IMG/VR virus record: IMGVR_UViG_3300043219_000029 | Location: 1 to 36,998 of that record | Direction: 5' to 3' (one strand) | DNA: 36,998 nt | DNA from: a virus | Part shown: in pieces, positions 20,958 through 29,489 of the stretch | Layout: each line of letters opens with the position of its first letter | How positions within the stretch are numbered: the first letter of the stretch is position 1 | Position numbers and translations under genes: made by a program | Notes under the pieces: model-generated | What the model was told of the DNA's origin: nothing | Database searches by the model: none | What the model saw: only the letters and a program-made list of their open reading frames with translations

Positions 20958-21421
20958 TATATAGTTACGTTTAAAGTGTAATTAAGTGTTGCTTGTGTAT
21001 CTAATTGCGTTACAGGTTCTCCATATCCGATTATCTCAGCCGAGAAACTTATAAAACTGTCAATCTCTGCATTATTCGATAGTACGTTTATATATCCCAT
21101 TCCAAAATCTGAATAACCTACTTTCTCGCTGCTAGTCTTCCAATCTACTTTTATCTTGGTTCTTTTTAATGTTTGTAAGTCATCGTAAGAAACGATACTA
21201 CCGCTTTTATTAGTCTTAGATACAATTCCGTCAAATGATATATTAAAGCTCTGCAATGTAGGTATTGATGTTTTCCATCCTCCTGCATTTTGTCGAGTTG
21301 TAGTGCCTAGCATTTCCGATTCTTCGCTAAAACTGTTACTAGTTAAACAGCCAATTGGTACATAAACATTATCTATGTATAAAAAGAGTAATTTATCTGT
21401 ACCGTTCTTAAAATCGCTCAT
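20957..21421 (-). CDS. Tail tube-like protein (second paralogue)
   Basis: 154 aa. YVPIGCLTSNSFSEESEML corresponds to YRPIACLTSNSLSETQNII of the 25793-26230 protein, and the C-terminal strands also align (ISFSAEIIGYGEPVT against FSCTLAGSGAIVT). It is therefore a duplicated tail tube fold placed after the tail-tip gene, perhaps forming a ring at the tail tip or a fibre attachment collar. Overlaps join it to its neighbours. Confidence 0.7.
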   Translation of the reverse strand: MSDFKNGTDKLLFLYIDNVYVPIGCLTSNSFSEESEMLGTTTRQNAGGWKTSIPTLQSFNISFDGIVSKTNKSGSIVSYDDLQTLKRTKIKVDWKTSSEKVGYSDFGMGYINVLSNNAEIDSFISFSAEIIGYGEPVTQLDTQATLNYTLNVTI

Positions 21422-23280
21422 TATGTTATCGTTGGTTTTACTGTATTTCCATAGTCTATTGTCTTAATATAGCTTATGTCATTTAGTTCATTTCCGTATA
21501 TCTGTCTGAATTCTGCCGTAATTATGTTTTTCTTACTGTCATAACTGTATTTAATCGGCATAAATTGGAGGTTTAACCCCTCAATATCAATTACGCTAAG
21601 ATAGTTAAAAAAACCGTAAGTATCACCAGAAAATACCCTAGACGGTAAAGGAGACATTCTTAACGTCTCTTCTCCCATTATCTGGAGTATTGGCTTCTCT
21701 TCTGTTATGCCTTTTCTATTCCATGCTTCAGTCGGAGTAGATTGATCGTTTGTATATAAAGTTCCTTCGTAAATATCTGCCACATTGTCACCTGTCGCAA
21801 CCGTTTTAACGTCTTCTATATTTGAGCTAGGTTTTGTTGTTCTTTGTACTGTGTTAAATTCTCCTTTTTTGTTTCCTGCTGATGAACTTTCAGTTATTGA
21901 TAACCTAGCCTCTGTTAGTTTTATTGTTGTAGTTCCTGCTTGCATTATAGGGTTTTTTATCTGTAGATAAATAAAACCGTTTATAGGTGTTGCGGAAGAT
22001 TTAAGTATTATAGTGTTATTTCCTTGGTTAAATATAAAATCTATAGCTACTGTTGGATCAATCAACCAATTACCGTCTGCCGTAAGATAGTGATTAACTG
22101 CACCTGGTAAATCTATACCTATATCAGATACTACAACTTGATATGTAAATATCTTACCTGTTGATATGAAAGTAGGATCATTAAACTTAATTATCGTATC
22201 TAAAACAACTCCAGCGACTATATTAACAGCAACAGACCTTAAATTAATTATATCCAAAGGTTGTGACGCAACAAAGAAATCAACACCGCTCTCACCTGCT
22301 GCAGGCAAAGTCATATTAGTGTTATCTATAACATCCCATCCATCCATTACGATACCGTCCGAACTGAATAACATATTATTAATAAGTAAAGATTGCGCTA
22401 AACCATATTTATAATTTATCCTATAAGCTCCAATACTTGAAACGTTCCTTAGTGTTTGATTTTCGTTACAATGATGTACTGCAGATCCTTTCCAGTCACT
22501 ACCAATCACCTGAGATAAATCAAGCTCTATAGTTGGAGTTCCAAAAGGAACACCTAAATACGTATAAGTGTAAAATGTAGCCGTACTATTTAAGAATAAT
22601 TGGTTAGGCTTATAAATATACCATTCACCATTCAACGACGTTAAAACAGCTCCGAACGGCTCTAATATATCTCTTAATACTTCATCACATGACATAATAG
22701 TTTCTCCATCGTCTTTAACGTAACGTTCTGAATTAGCGTAAACATTTGCTAATATATCTACACTATTAGATAGTCCGGTATAATAAATATCAATATTCGT
22801 GTTAATCTTTAATTGTAATCCTGTACGAATTAATGCTAACGATATTAATTCTAAGTATGTTTTACGTCCTGTTATTAGTAATCCTGTCGCATCTTCGATA
22901 AACGACAAGTCTTTTAAGTAGCCTAAACCATCAATACAATCAAATGTAACTATCCAATTAGTATTTACATAAGACTCAAAGAACCCCTCAGGATTAAGCC
23001 ATCCATTAAATAAAGTTACATTATCTCTTTTATACTCAACTCGAAACGTCTTTTCGTCGTCGCTCCAAAGGTTATTAAATGTTAATTCTGTATTCGCTTC
23101 TAATTCTACTCTTAAACCTTGCCCTCTAATCGCTTCTAGCGGGTTGTCTGTCTCTGAATAAGTAAGAGTTACATTACCATCTACCTGCAACGCATCACCT
23201 ACAAAGTCGTCGTCGTAAATATCTAACCTATGTTCTATATCTATTACATCAAAGTATCGTAAAAAGTATCTTAATGCCAT
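21421..23280 (-). CDS. Tail-tip / minor tail protein
   Basis: 619 aa, following the tape measure directly (TAATG overlap). The N-terminal part (RYFLRYFDVIDIEHRLDIYD, NPLEAIRGQGLRVELEA, LFNGWLNPEGFFESYVN) has the pattern of the large beta-rich tail protein found at this position in Bacteroidota siphophages, a hub or tail-tip component. A DxD-rich start and many short strands are visible. No enzymatic motif is seen. Confidence 0.7.
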   Translation of the reverse strand: MALRYFLRYFDVIDIEHRLDIYDDDFVGDALQVDGNVTLTYSETDNPLEAIRGQGLRVELEANTELTFNNLWSDDEKTFRVEYKRDNVTLFNGWLNPEGFFESYVNTNWIVTFDCIDGLGYLKDLSFIEDATGLLITGRKTYLELISLALIRTGLQLKINTNIDIYYTGLSNSVDILANVYANSERYVKDDGETIMSCDEVLRDILEPFGAVLTSLNGEWYIYKPNQLFLNSTATFYTYTYLGVPFGTPTIELDLSQVIGSDWKGSAVHHCNENQTLRNVSSIGAYRINYKYGLAQSLLINNMLFSSDGIVMDGWDVIDNTNMTLPAAGESGVDFFVASQPLDIINLRSVAVNIVAGVVLDTIIKFNDPTFISTGKIFTYQVVVSDIGIDLPGAVNHYLTADGNWLIDPTVAIDFIFNQGNNTIILKSSATPINGFIYLQIKNPIMQAGTTTIKLTEARLSITESSSAGNKKGEFNTVQRTTKPSSNIEDVKTVATGDNVADIYEGTLYTNDQSTPTEAWNRKGITEEKPILQIMGEETLRMSPLPSRVFSGDTYGFFNYLSVIDIEGLNLQFMPIKYSYDSKKNIITAEFRQIYGNELNDISYIKTIDYGNTVKPTIT

Positions 23281-25085
23281 TATCCAAATAATAAATTATC
23301 AGACCCGCCAAGAGCCTTGTTTCTATCTAATGTGTTTTTTAACACTCCTATTAATTTTGTTCCTGCAATCTCAAATACAAATGTACCTCCTGATTGACCA
23401 CCGCTGCTAACTCTTGAACTACCACCGCTAAAGCTAGAGCGTCCTGAGAAATCAGAGCCTCCGCTTCCTGCGCTCGAACCGCCTCCGCTTCCAATACCAG
23501 AACCTATACTTTTAGATTTAGAGCTAAAGAATGAACCTAAAGCAATTAACGCAATACCGCCCGCAATCGCTAAATATGGATTTAATGAGTTTAACGCTAA
23601 CTGAACAGCTAAAAGCCCTACACCTATTGTTATAGCCATACCTCCTAATTCTGTTAGTATTCCGCCAAGCGCGCCTAATAAAGCACCTCCAGCCGATTCT
23701 AATATATTACCGCCTGACGCTAAACCCTCACCTATAGCTTGTCCAATACCTGCGAATGTATTAACTATTCCATCCTGTATTATTGCTGATGCATTTCTAT
23801 TGAATTGGACTAACGCGGCTTCCATCTCGCCGAAATTGATTTTCATATTTTCGGGCACTATATCTAAAATAGCACCGTACTTAATCTCTAACCTCTTTTC
23901 TGCTTCTAATTGGTCTCTTATCTTCTTATTTATCTTTTCTGCTTGTAATGCTGTTGCTTGCTCTAATTCGCTAAATCCAATAGTTAAACCTTGTATTTCA
24001 TTGTCTATAAGCTTGCGTATTCCTCCTCCTGCGCTTCCTTTTGTCCCTGCTGTAAGTAATGGAATTATACCGCCTTGTTCTTCTACTTCTTTAGATAACG
24101 CTGTAATATTACCGTGTAATGTAATTATGCTCTTAGCTGTAGCCTTAACTACTTTTAATTGCTTCTCATATCTTTGCTGTGTTCTTATCGCTGCTTCTGC
24201 TGTAGCTGAGTCAATTAAAGCACCTGATTTCTTTAATGTGTTATTTGCGTTATTGTTAGCAATAGCTTTTTTACCTAATTTCTCTGATTCTCCTTTTAGT
24301 TTAAGTTCTAAAGTTAATATCTTTTGGAAGTTCTGACTAATTAGTCTAGCTGCTGCCTGTGCCTTAGCCGTTTTTAGTATTGCTGTTGATAGTTCGTTGT
24401 ATTTATCATCTAATCCACCTACTAAAGCATCCTCCTTTGTTACGTCACTTAAATAAGCAGGATACTTTTTCTTTAGTTCATCAAACGCCTTTAACCTCTC
24501 CATGTTAGAAAGGTTGTTATTGTCTAATTGTGATTTAAGTAATTTAAGATTAGTAAGTTCTCTTGCTGAGCTTTTAGCACCTTTTAATTGTGCTGCGTCT
24601 ACGGCTTTTAGCTCTCCTACGAACTTCTCTAAGCTCTTTACTAATTCCTCTTGTTTCTTCTTTAGTTTCTCGGCTTTATTAGCTGTAAAGTTTAATTTAC
24701 TACCAAAACTAACCATTAATGAAGTAACAACCGATACGGCTAATAATATACCTGCTGGACCCGCTAATGTTTTTAGCATACCTGATAACGCTGCTCTCGC
24801 TCCTCCTGTTTTAGTGCTAAGTTGCCCGAACTGCATTGTAAGCTGAGTAATGTTATTTGCTACACCTTGGATACCAAATGGCGCATCTTGTATAACTTGA
24901 CTAAAAGAAGTCATTGCAGGAACCGCATTACTTTTAACAGACTTAGCCATTTTATTGGTCTTAGTCGTCATTTTATCAGTCTTAGTACTAAAACTCTTTA
25001 AGCTGTTTTCTGCTTTGTTTAATCCTTTGGTAAGACCTGCGACGTCGGCTTGAATGTCAACATGTAAAGTATTAGTATCTGCCAT
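23280..25085 (-). CDS. Tail tape measure protein
   Basis: 601 aa. Helical and lysine-rich start (ADVAGLTKGLNKAENSLKSF), hydrophobic segments at about 105-130 (LAGPAGILLAVSVVTSLMV) and 465-520 (GGALLGALGGILTELGGMAI), a coiled-coil core, and a glycine-serine-rich C-terminus. This is standard for tape measures. At about 0.15 nm per residue it predicts a tail near 90 nm. It lies just after the tail-assembly chaperone pair, as expected. Confidence 0.9.
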   Translation of the reverse strand: MADTNTLHVDIQADVAGLTKGLNKAENSLKSFSTKTDKMTTKTNKMAKSVKSNAVPAMTSFSQVIQDAPFGIQGVANNITQLTMQFGQLSTKTGGARAALSGMLKTLAGPAGILLAVSVVTSLMVSFGSKLNFTANKAEKLKKKQEELVKSLEKFVGELKAVDAAQLKGAKSSARELTNLKLLKSQLDNNNLSNMERLKAFDELKKKYPAYLSDVTKEDALVGGLDDKYNELSTAILKTAKAQAAARLISQNFQKILTLELKLKGESEKLGKKAIANNNANNTLKKSGALIDSATAEAAIRTQQRYEKQLKVVKATAKSIITLHGNITALSKEVEEQGGIIPLLTAGTKGSAGGGIRKLIDNEIQGLTIGFSELEQATALQAEKINKKIRDQLEAEKRLEIKYGAILDIVPENMKINFGEMEAALVQFNRNASAIIQDGIVNTFAGIGQAIGEGLASGGNILESAGGALLGALGGILTELGGMAITIGVGLLAVQLALNSLNPYLAIAGGIALIALGSFFSSKSKSIGSGIGSGGGSSAGSGGSDFSGRSSFSGGSSRVSSGGQSGGTFVFEIAGTKLIGVLKNTLDRNKALGGSDNLLFG

Positions 25086-25333
25086 TATTTTGCTTCTTTT
25101 ACGTCTATTTTATATTGTTCTTGTGCTTTCTTAATCCGTTCTGCCATAGAATCGGTTAAGCCTGGTCTTTTATTTCCTATCTTCCAAAAACTCTGTCTAT
25201 TCTTAGGTAATTTCTTAGGGTCTGCATGGAATCCTATTAATGAATTCCAAGCTACCTCCCTGAATCGTATATCTTCTCTCTCTTGTATTCTAGTATAAGC
25301 ATAAGCTCGTATTTGGAACTCAGCCCAAGTCAT
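25085..25333 (-). CDS. Tail assembly chaperone, downstream (T) frame
   Basis: 82 aa as an independent ORF (MTWAEFQIRAYAYTRIQERE). The same frame stays open upstream for 25 further codons (IDWGADVISFALGELKCPSL) as far as the A10 run at 25408-25417 in the preceding gene. This is the arrangement of lambda G/T: a -1 shift on AAAAAAAAAA joins it to the 25405-25770 product, giving a fusion of about 228 aa. The TWAEF and REVAWNSL motifs resemble those of chaperone C-terminal parts. Confidence 0.75.
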   Translation of the reverse strand: MTWAEFQIRAYAYTRIQEREDIRFREVAWNSLIGFHADPKKLPKNRQSFWKIGNKRPGLTDSMAERIKKAQEQYKIDVKEAK

Positions 25334-25404
25334 TGAATATACATACTCAAGACTCGGACATTTGAGTTCTCCTAAAGCAAAAGAAATAACATCAGCTCCC
25401 CAAT

Positions 25405-25770
25405 CTATTTTTTTTTTGGAGTGCTTTGTTTTTTCGGTGTACCTTCTTGCTTAGGTACGTTCTTGTTTAACGAGTCCATAAATCCATGTAAGAAACTAGC
25501 CATTAATTCCTCGGCATCTTCTGTGCTTTTCTTATATAGTAACTTATCAAGCTCTAATTTTGTAAATTTAGGCTCTACACCATCTAAATAGCATTGATAC
25601 TTATGGCTTTCATGCATAAGTATAGGAATCCATTTAAACGTGTTTCTGTCTAATTTCGCTCCTATCTCTTGTACCGATAAGTCTAAATTCTCTACACATT
25701 CACCAATAAAACCTAACCCAAAAGGAAAGGTTAATTTAACTTTGTCTATCTTTAATTTTATTTCTTTCAT
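25405..25770 (-). CDS. Tail assembly chaperone, upstream (G) frame
   Basis: 121 aa from the ATG at 25770 (a TTG at 25809 overlaps the tube gene and is less likely). Domain: LKIDKVKLTFPFGLGFIGEC, then LDRNTFKWIPILMHESH. The end is lysine-rich (TPKKQSTPKKK), encoded by CCA followed by ten A, and then TAG. This is a slippery site for a -1 shift into the 25085-25333 frame. It lies between the tube protein and tape measure, the usual place for these chaperones. Confidence 0.75.
   Translation of the reverse strand: MKEIKLKIDKVKLTFPFGLGFIGECVENLDLSVQEIGAKLDRNTFKWIPILMHESHKYQCYLDGVEPKFTKLELDKLLYKKSTEDAEELMASFLHGFMDSLNKNVPKQEGTPKKQSTPKKK
25408..25417 (-). other. Probable programmed -1 frameshift site (A10)
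   Basis: CC followed by ten A immediately before the TAG of the upstream chaperone frame. After a -1 slip the reading frame runs without a stop through 25 codons into the 82-aa ORF. Confidence 0.75.
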
Positions 25771-25792
25771 TTCTATTTGCTTTAGGTTACTA

Positions 25793-26230
25793 TTATACTT
25801 CTGGATCAACAGTTACGATTGCTCCACTACCTGCTAATGTACAACTAAACGTGCTTAACTCGTCTCCTGCACCTGCATCTAATGATAAATCACCTATAAT
25901 AGCAGTTCCGTAGTATGCTACCGTGTCGGTTAGTCCCGTGTCCATTTTCCAAGTCTTTGAAGTACCCATAATTGTATGAAGGTAATCATGTGATGCTTTT
26001 GTTATTTCCGCGGTTGCTGATGTGGTATCAATATATTGACCCTCTGCGCTGATCTCATAAGACTTTGTACCGGCATCTTTAATAACTAATCCAGGATCGC
26101 ACTTTGTTTGACTCTCGATAATGTTTTGTGTTTCGCTTAAACTATTTGAAGTTAAGCAAGCAATAGGTCTATACACTGTACCGTCGTGCACGTATAAAAC
26201 TAGGTCTTCACCTTTGATAAAATTACTCAT
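25793..26230 (-). CDS. Major tail tube protein
   Basis: 145 aa. Layout typical of tube proteins: short start (SNFIKGEDLVLYVHDGTVY), conserved CLTSNSLSETQN, beta strands (YEISAEGQYIDTTSATAEI) and a glycine-rich end. It precedes the chaperones and tape measure and follows the tail terminator, the standard order. A diverged paralogue is at 20957-21421. Confidence 0.85.
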   Translation of the reverse strand: MSNFIKGEDLVLYVHDGTVYRPIACLTSNSLSETQNIIESQTKCDPGLVIKDAGTKSYEISAEGQYIDTTSATAEITKASHDYLHTIMGTSKTWKMDTGLTDTVAYYGTAIIGDLSLDAGAGDELSTFSCTLAGSGAIVTVDPEV

Positions 26231-26241
26231 TGTTACTGTAT

Positions 26242-26673
26242 TTAATTAATTAAAAACTCTATTCTTATAAATTTACGAAACACTATTTTAGTGCCTGTAG
26301 TTGTATCTAAATCGTTAGGGAATGATTGTGTTTGTGTTTGGATAGTTAAACCGCTTGCAACGTCTAATGTTAAATCATCCGTTAACTCTCGCACTTTATC
26401 TAATATATTATCAGATAGTAAACGGCTCCCTGTATTACCGCTTAAATTATATGAGGTGAATATCTCTAGTAATATTTGAGACTCCCACATATCAGCACAT
26501 TTATTTGTTTTATCAACTATGCTAGATTGACCCTGCATTAACACGTAGTTGCTCTTATTAGCTCCTGTTACACGCATATCGAAACACGGTATAGTTTTAG
26601 TATCTACAACTATATTATTGATAGCGTCGAATACTGCTTTACGTATGTATTTATCAGGTAATGCCTTAATCAT
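26242..26673 (-). CDS. Tail terminator / tail completion protein
   Basis: 143 aa (MIKALPDKYIRKAVFDAINN, RVTGANKSNYVLMQGQSS, ILLEIFTSYNLSGNTGSR). The order, length and the central conserved strands fit the gpU/DUF3168-type terminator that caps the tail tube. It overlaps the upstream gene by 4 nt (ATGA). Confidence 0.7.
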   Translation of the reverse strand: MIKALPDKYIRKAVFDAINNIVVDTKTIPCFDMRVTGANKSNYVLMQGQSSIVDKTNKCADMWESQILLEIFTSYNLSGNTGSRLLSDNILDKVRELTDDLTLDVASGLTIQTQTQSFPNDLDTTTGTKIVFRKFIRIEFLIN

Positions 26674-27107
26674 TGGTTAAACTTTTTAGCTAATATTTTA
26701 AACTCTTCTCTTAACTCTCTATTATAGTTTTTACGTCCTATTACAAATGCTGGATACATAAACGGTCTAGGTCTTATATTAACCTCTCTTATTCCTTTAC
26801 TTTTAAACCTCATTGCCATTGTGCCCCAATCTCCGTTTATCTTTACTTTCCCACCTGTTCCAAATTCCATATAAGCCGAATAAGGCATGTAAGATGTAAC
26901 CCTATAATGCAACTTTGTCTTTTGTTGTTCGTTTCTTATATTTTGATGCAAATCACCATCTCTTTTAGGTGCTAAGCTCTTTGCTTTTAATTCTATTTCT
27001 TGACCTGTGATCTTAGTAATCTTTCCAACCATATTAATAGCTTCCTCTTCATACTTACCGAATGAAGCCATTACTTTCTTAGTGTTAGAAACATTTATTT
27101 TTATCAT
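26670..27107 (-). CDS. HK97 gp10-like head-tail protein
   Basis: 145 aa. ELKAKSLAPKRDGDLHQNIR and YSAYMEFGTGGKV are the hallmark of HK97 gp10-like proteins. A basic C-terminus follows (RPRPFMYPAFVIGRKNYNRE). It forms part of the head-tail connection or tail completion. Overlaps of 4 nt on both sides show co-translation. Confidence 0.85.
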   Translation of the reverse strand: MIKINVSNTKKVMASFGKYEEEAINMVGKITKITGQEIELKAKSLAPKRDGDLHQNIRNEQQKTKLHYRVTSYMPYSAYMEFGTGGKVKINGDWGTMAMRFKSKGIREVNIRPRPFMYPAFVIGRKNYNRELREEFKILAKKFNQ

Positions 27108-27457
27108 GTCAAATCTATCTCCTTGGTTGCTACAAATTTAATCAAATTATCCTTAAAATTGACGTTTACAGCGGCAGTATTTATAATATACTTGTCTCCT
27201 CTGTATTTTATGTAGTTGTTTTTAGTGTCTATTGTTAAATCTTCTCTTTTCCTTAGTGTTATGTTGATGGCGTTGTTTAGGTCAATTAATCCGAAATCAG
27301 TTGCATTTCCTCCTCTTTTGCTTACTGTGAATGTCTCTAACTTCGCCCATGAGGTTGTTATCAATGTGTCGTTACTCGCTAAATTACCCCCAAACCCATT
27401 AGGAACAGAAGTAGTACCCCAAATCTCAATTCTCTTATTAAACGCTCTTGCTCTCAT
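27104..27457 (-). CDS. Head closure / head-tail joining protein
   Basis: 117 aa (FNKRIEIWGTTSVPNGFGGN, TSWAKLETFTVSKRGGN, YIKYRGDKYIINTA). It has the beta-barrel pattern of the SPP1 gp16 / HK97 gp7-type head-tail joining family, at the usual place between the gp6-like and gp10-like genes. Confidence 0.8.
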   Translation of the reverse strand: MRARAFNKRIEIWGTTSVPNGFGGNLASNDTLITTSWAKLETFTVSKRGGNATDFGLIDLNNAINITLRKREDLTIDTKNNYIKYRGDKYIINTAAVNVNFKDNLIKFVATKEIDLT

Positions 27458-27918
27458 TACATTATAAATCTTTTGTACTGGTTCAGCATATCTCTACTTA
27501 ATGGACTTATATTAGCCATTGTTTTGCCGCTTTCTTTTCCGTAGTAGTAAATATCTATTATCTCATAAGCCACCTCGATAAGTTCTTGCGGTACGTCTGC
27601 GGGTAACGCATAACCTACGTTTAACTCGATTAGGTCGTTGGTAGTTCCTAGTTCGTAGTTAGTGTGTAATGTTTTATTCTCTACTATTAAATCGTCTGTA
27701 ACTTCACTATTAATTGGATGGTCGTAAACTCGTACACATCCGTCAATTAGCCGGTACTCTTTATTTTGTGCAAATAGTACGTGGTTTGTGTATTTCTCGA
27801 CATAAGATAACGCAGCGTTAATCATTCTAGTAATCTGCGCGTTGTCCTCTGTAAGAGTGTCGTCTATTCTTAGATATATTTTAGCATCTGCTAGTGGTAT
27901 TATGTCGATATAACTCAT
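27457..27918 (-). CDS. Head-tail connector, gp6-like
   Basis: 153 aa. DIIPLADAKIYLRIDDTLTE, DNAQITRMINAALSYVEKYT and VPQELIEVAYEIIDIYYYG form the helical pattern of HK97 gp6 / SPP1 gp15 connectors. It attaches below the portal. It ends in a TAATG overlap with the next gene. Confidence 0.85.
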   Translation of the reverse strand: MSYIDIIPLADAKIYLRIDDTLTEDNAQITRMINAALSYVEKYTNHVLFAQNKEYRLIDGCVRVYDHPINSEVTDDLIVENKTLHTNYELGTTNDLIELNVGYALPADVPQELIEVAYEIIDIYYYGKESGKTMANISPLSRDMLNQYKRFIM

Positions 27919-27921
27919 TAT

Positions 27922-28095
27922 CTATATTTTGTCTCCGTAGAGGTTAAATCCTTGTTTACATAATTCTTTTAAGTGATGGCTGTAAGTTCTTCCGCAATCT
28001 TTACTCCAGACTATCCATCCATATTCGCAAAGTATCTTATGTAGCCACCATTTAAACGGTTTGCTATGTGTTTTACTTACTTTTGACCAAGACAT
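27922..28095 (-). CDS. Small hypothetical protein
   Basis: 57 aa (MSWSKVSKTHSKPFKWWLHK), tryptophan- and basic-rich. It stops 1 nt before the connector start codon region (TAGATAATG). It has two cysteines but no clear zinc motif. The function is unknown; the tight spacing supports a real gene. Confidence 0.5.
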   Translation of the reverse strand: MSWSKVSKTHSKPFKWWLHKILCEYGWIVWSKDCGRTYSHHLKELCKQGFNLYGDKI

Positions 28096-28110
28096 TTGTT
28101 TGCTTTAAAT

Positions 28111-28137
28111 AAGCCTACCATGTTAATAAGTAGGCTT
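28111..28137 (-). terminator. Hairpin, weak terminator candidate
   Basis: AAGCCTAC and GTAGGCTT form a perfect 8-bp stem, followed on the minus strand only by ATTTAAAG. It could slow or partly stop late transcription. Confidence 0.3.
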
Positions 28138-28143
28138 GTTTGT

Positions 28144-28278
28144 TTAATCTTCTTTCTTTTCTTCCTTAAACCCTTCCATAAGGTGCTTTAAATCTGTTCT
28201 TTTACCTTTGTACTCTTTTCCTGCTTTATAGGATTTCTTTTCCTTAGTGCAATAGAATGGAATCTTTACTTTTGCCAT
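28144..28278 (-). CDS. Very small basic protein
   Basis: 44 aa (MAKVKIPFYCTKEKKSYKAG), very rich in lysine, ending in EEKKED. It lies just after the major capsid gene and its hairpin terminator. Short proteins of this type are common after phage capsid genes; it could be a head decoration or fibre, but no evidence fixes this. Confidence 0.5.
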   Translation of the reverse strand: MAKVKIPFYCTKEKKSYKAGKEYKGKRTDLKHLMEGFKEEKKED

Positions 28279-28303
28279 GATATTTATTGTTTATTTATTG
28301 GTT

Positions 28304-28327
28304 AAAACCTCCCACCGAAGCAGGAGG
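28304..28327 (-). terminator. UUCG-capped hairpin after the major capsid gene
   Basis: CCTCCTGC, loop TTCG, GTGGGAGG, then TTTT. The 8-bp stem (two G-U) with a UUCG tetraloop is very stable. It sits 15 nt behind the capsid stop codon, so it is a likely partial terminator or mRNA stabiliser. Confidence 0.65.
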
Positions 28328-28342
28328 AATGTAATTAATTTA

Positions 28343-29488
28343 TTATACTGCGGTGAAATCACCTAATACAATACTTAGTTTGTCCTCAACAGCTAAAGCA
28401 ACTTGCGCCTCAATTCTCGCTGTAACTTGATTCTTAACGAAGTTAGTTCCTTCCTCTTCTGAGAAGTCTAAGGATAATCCTTCAGTAGTAATCTTGTTAA
28501 TTCTTGACCAGTCAGCAACAAAGTACTTATCAGTAGTTACCCAAGTAGCTTTTAATAACGGAATTCCGTTAATTCTAAGTACTCCACCGTCTAAAGTTAC
28601 AACTCCAGGAAGTCCATATCCTGCGCCTGTTGACTTTTCAGTAAGTAAGATGTCCCAATAATCAGCAGGAGTCATTACAATAGCGTTAACGTCTCTATCT
28701 AAACCGTCTAATGTAGCGATTTCATTTATTAACATTTCGATCTTGTTCTTACCTGTAATTATTTGAGTTGATGCCGTAGCTTGTGCAACTAATACAGTAT
28801 TAAATGAAGCGTTTTCAGCTTTCATATAATCTCTTCTTAATACTCTAGGAATGAAACTTTCCAAGTAAGGAAGGTTGTTTTTCATCTTTTTAGAGTAACG
28901 TGCAAAACCTGCTAAGAAGTCTGTTGATACATCTACGTTCAAGAAATCGTAATCAATCTGAGACTTACTAGATCCTTCTGTTTGAGTACTAATAGATCCT
29001 TCTCCTACCACTTCTCTGGTAAAGGTGTAAGTACCACCGCTAATCATTACGTTACCTACTAAATCAGATACATTTGCTTTCTGATTAGGGAACATAACAA
29101 CATCGAAATTATAATCTCTTGGTTCGTCACCTGTAAGATTACCGGTTCCCATGTCTCCAACAACTTTAACCTCTACGGAAGCTCCTTTTTTAACAGACTT
29201 GATCTTGTCTATATTTTCAGTAATAGCAGCCTTAACAAAGTCTCCTTTAGCTTTATCTAGCTTACCTTTAGCTTGTAATTTAATATCTAGCTTGTCAATG
29301 TGAGCTTGAGCCTCTTTTAGCTGAGTCTCGAAAACCTCTTTAACAGCATCTACAGCCGCTTTTATCTCTAAGGTCATTGCTTCCTTATTTGATGTCTCGA
29401 ATGCTTTAATCGCAGTCTCAATCTCTTGTTTAGATTTACCCTCTAACTTAATAGCTAAATCTTTTAATCCTTGTTCTAATCCTTCCAT
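28343..29488 (-). CDS. Major capsid protein, HK97 fold
   Basis: 381 aa. The first 100 residues are a charged coiled coil (LEQGLKDLAIKLEGKSKQEI), the delta (scaffold) domain removed by the protease. The rest has the HK97 pattern: DEPRDYNFDVVMFPN, GGTYTFTREVVGEGSIST, FLAGFARYSKKMKNNLPYLE, and LINEIATLDGLDRDVNAIVM. It lies directly after the protease gene. Confidence 0.93.
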   Translation of the reverse strand: MEGLEQGLKDLAIKLEGKSKQEIETAIKAFETSNKEAMTLEIKAAVDAVKEVFETQLKEAQAHIDKLDIKLQAKGKLDKAKGDFVKAAITENIDKIKSVKKGASVEVKVVGDMGTGNLTGDEPRDYNFDVVMFPNQKANVSDLVGNVMISGGTYTFTREVVGEGSISTQTEGSSKSQIDYDFLNVDVSTDFLAGFARYSKKMKNNLPYLESFIPRVLRRDYMKAENASFNTVLVAQATASTQIITGKNKIEMLINEIATLDGLDRDVNAIVMTPADYWDILLTEKSTGAGYGLPGVVTLDGGVLRINGIPLLKATWVTTDKYFVADWSRINKITTEGLSLDFSEEEGTNFVKNQVTARIEAQVALAVEDKLSIVLGDFTAV

Positions 29489-29489
29489 C

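Noticed and set aside
23800-24336. 178-codon ORF on the plus strand
   Set aside because: It lies fully antisense to the tape measure gene, has no start leader, and its sequence is the usual reverse reading of a helical, lysine-rich gene.
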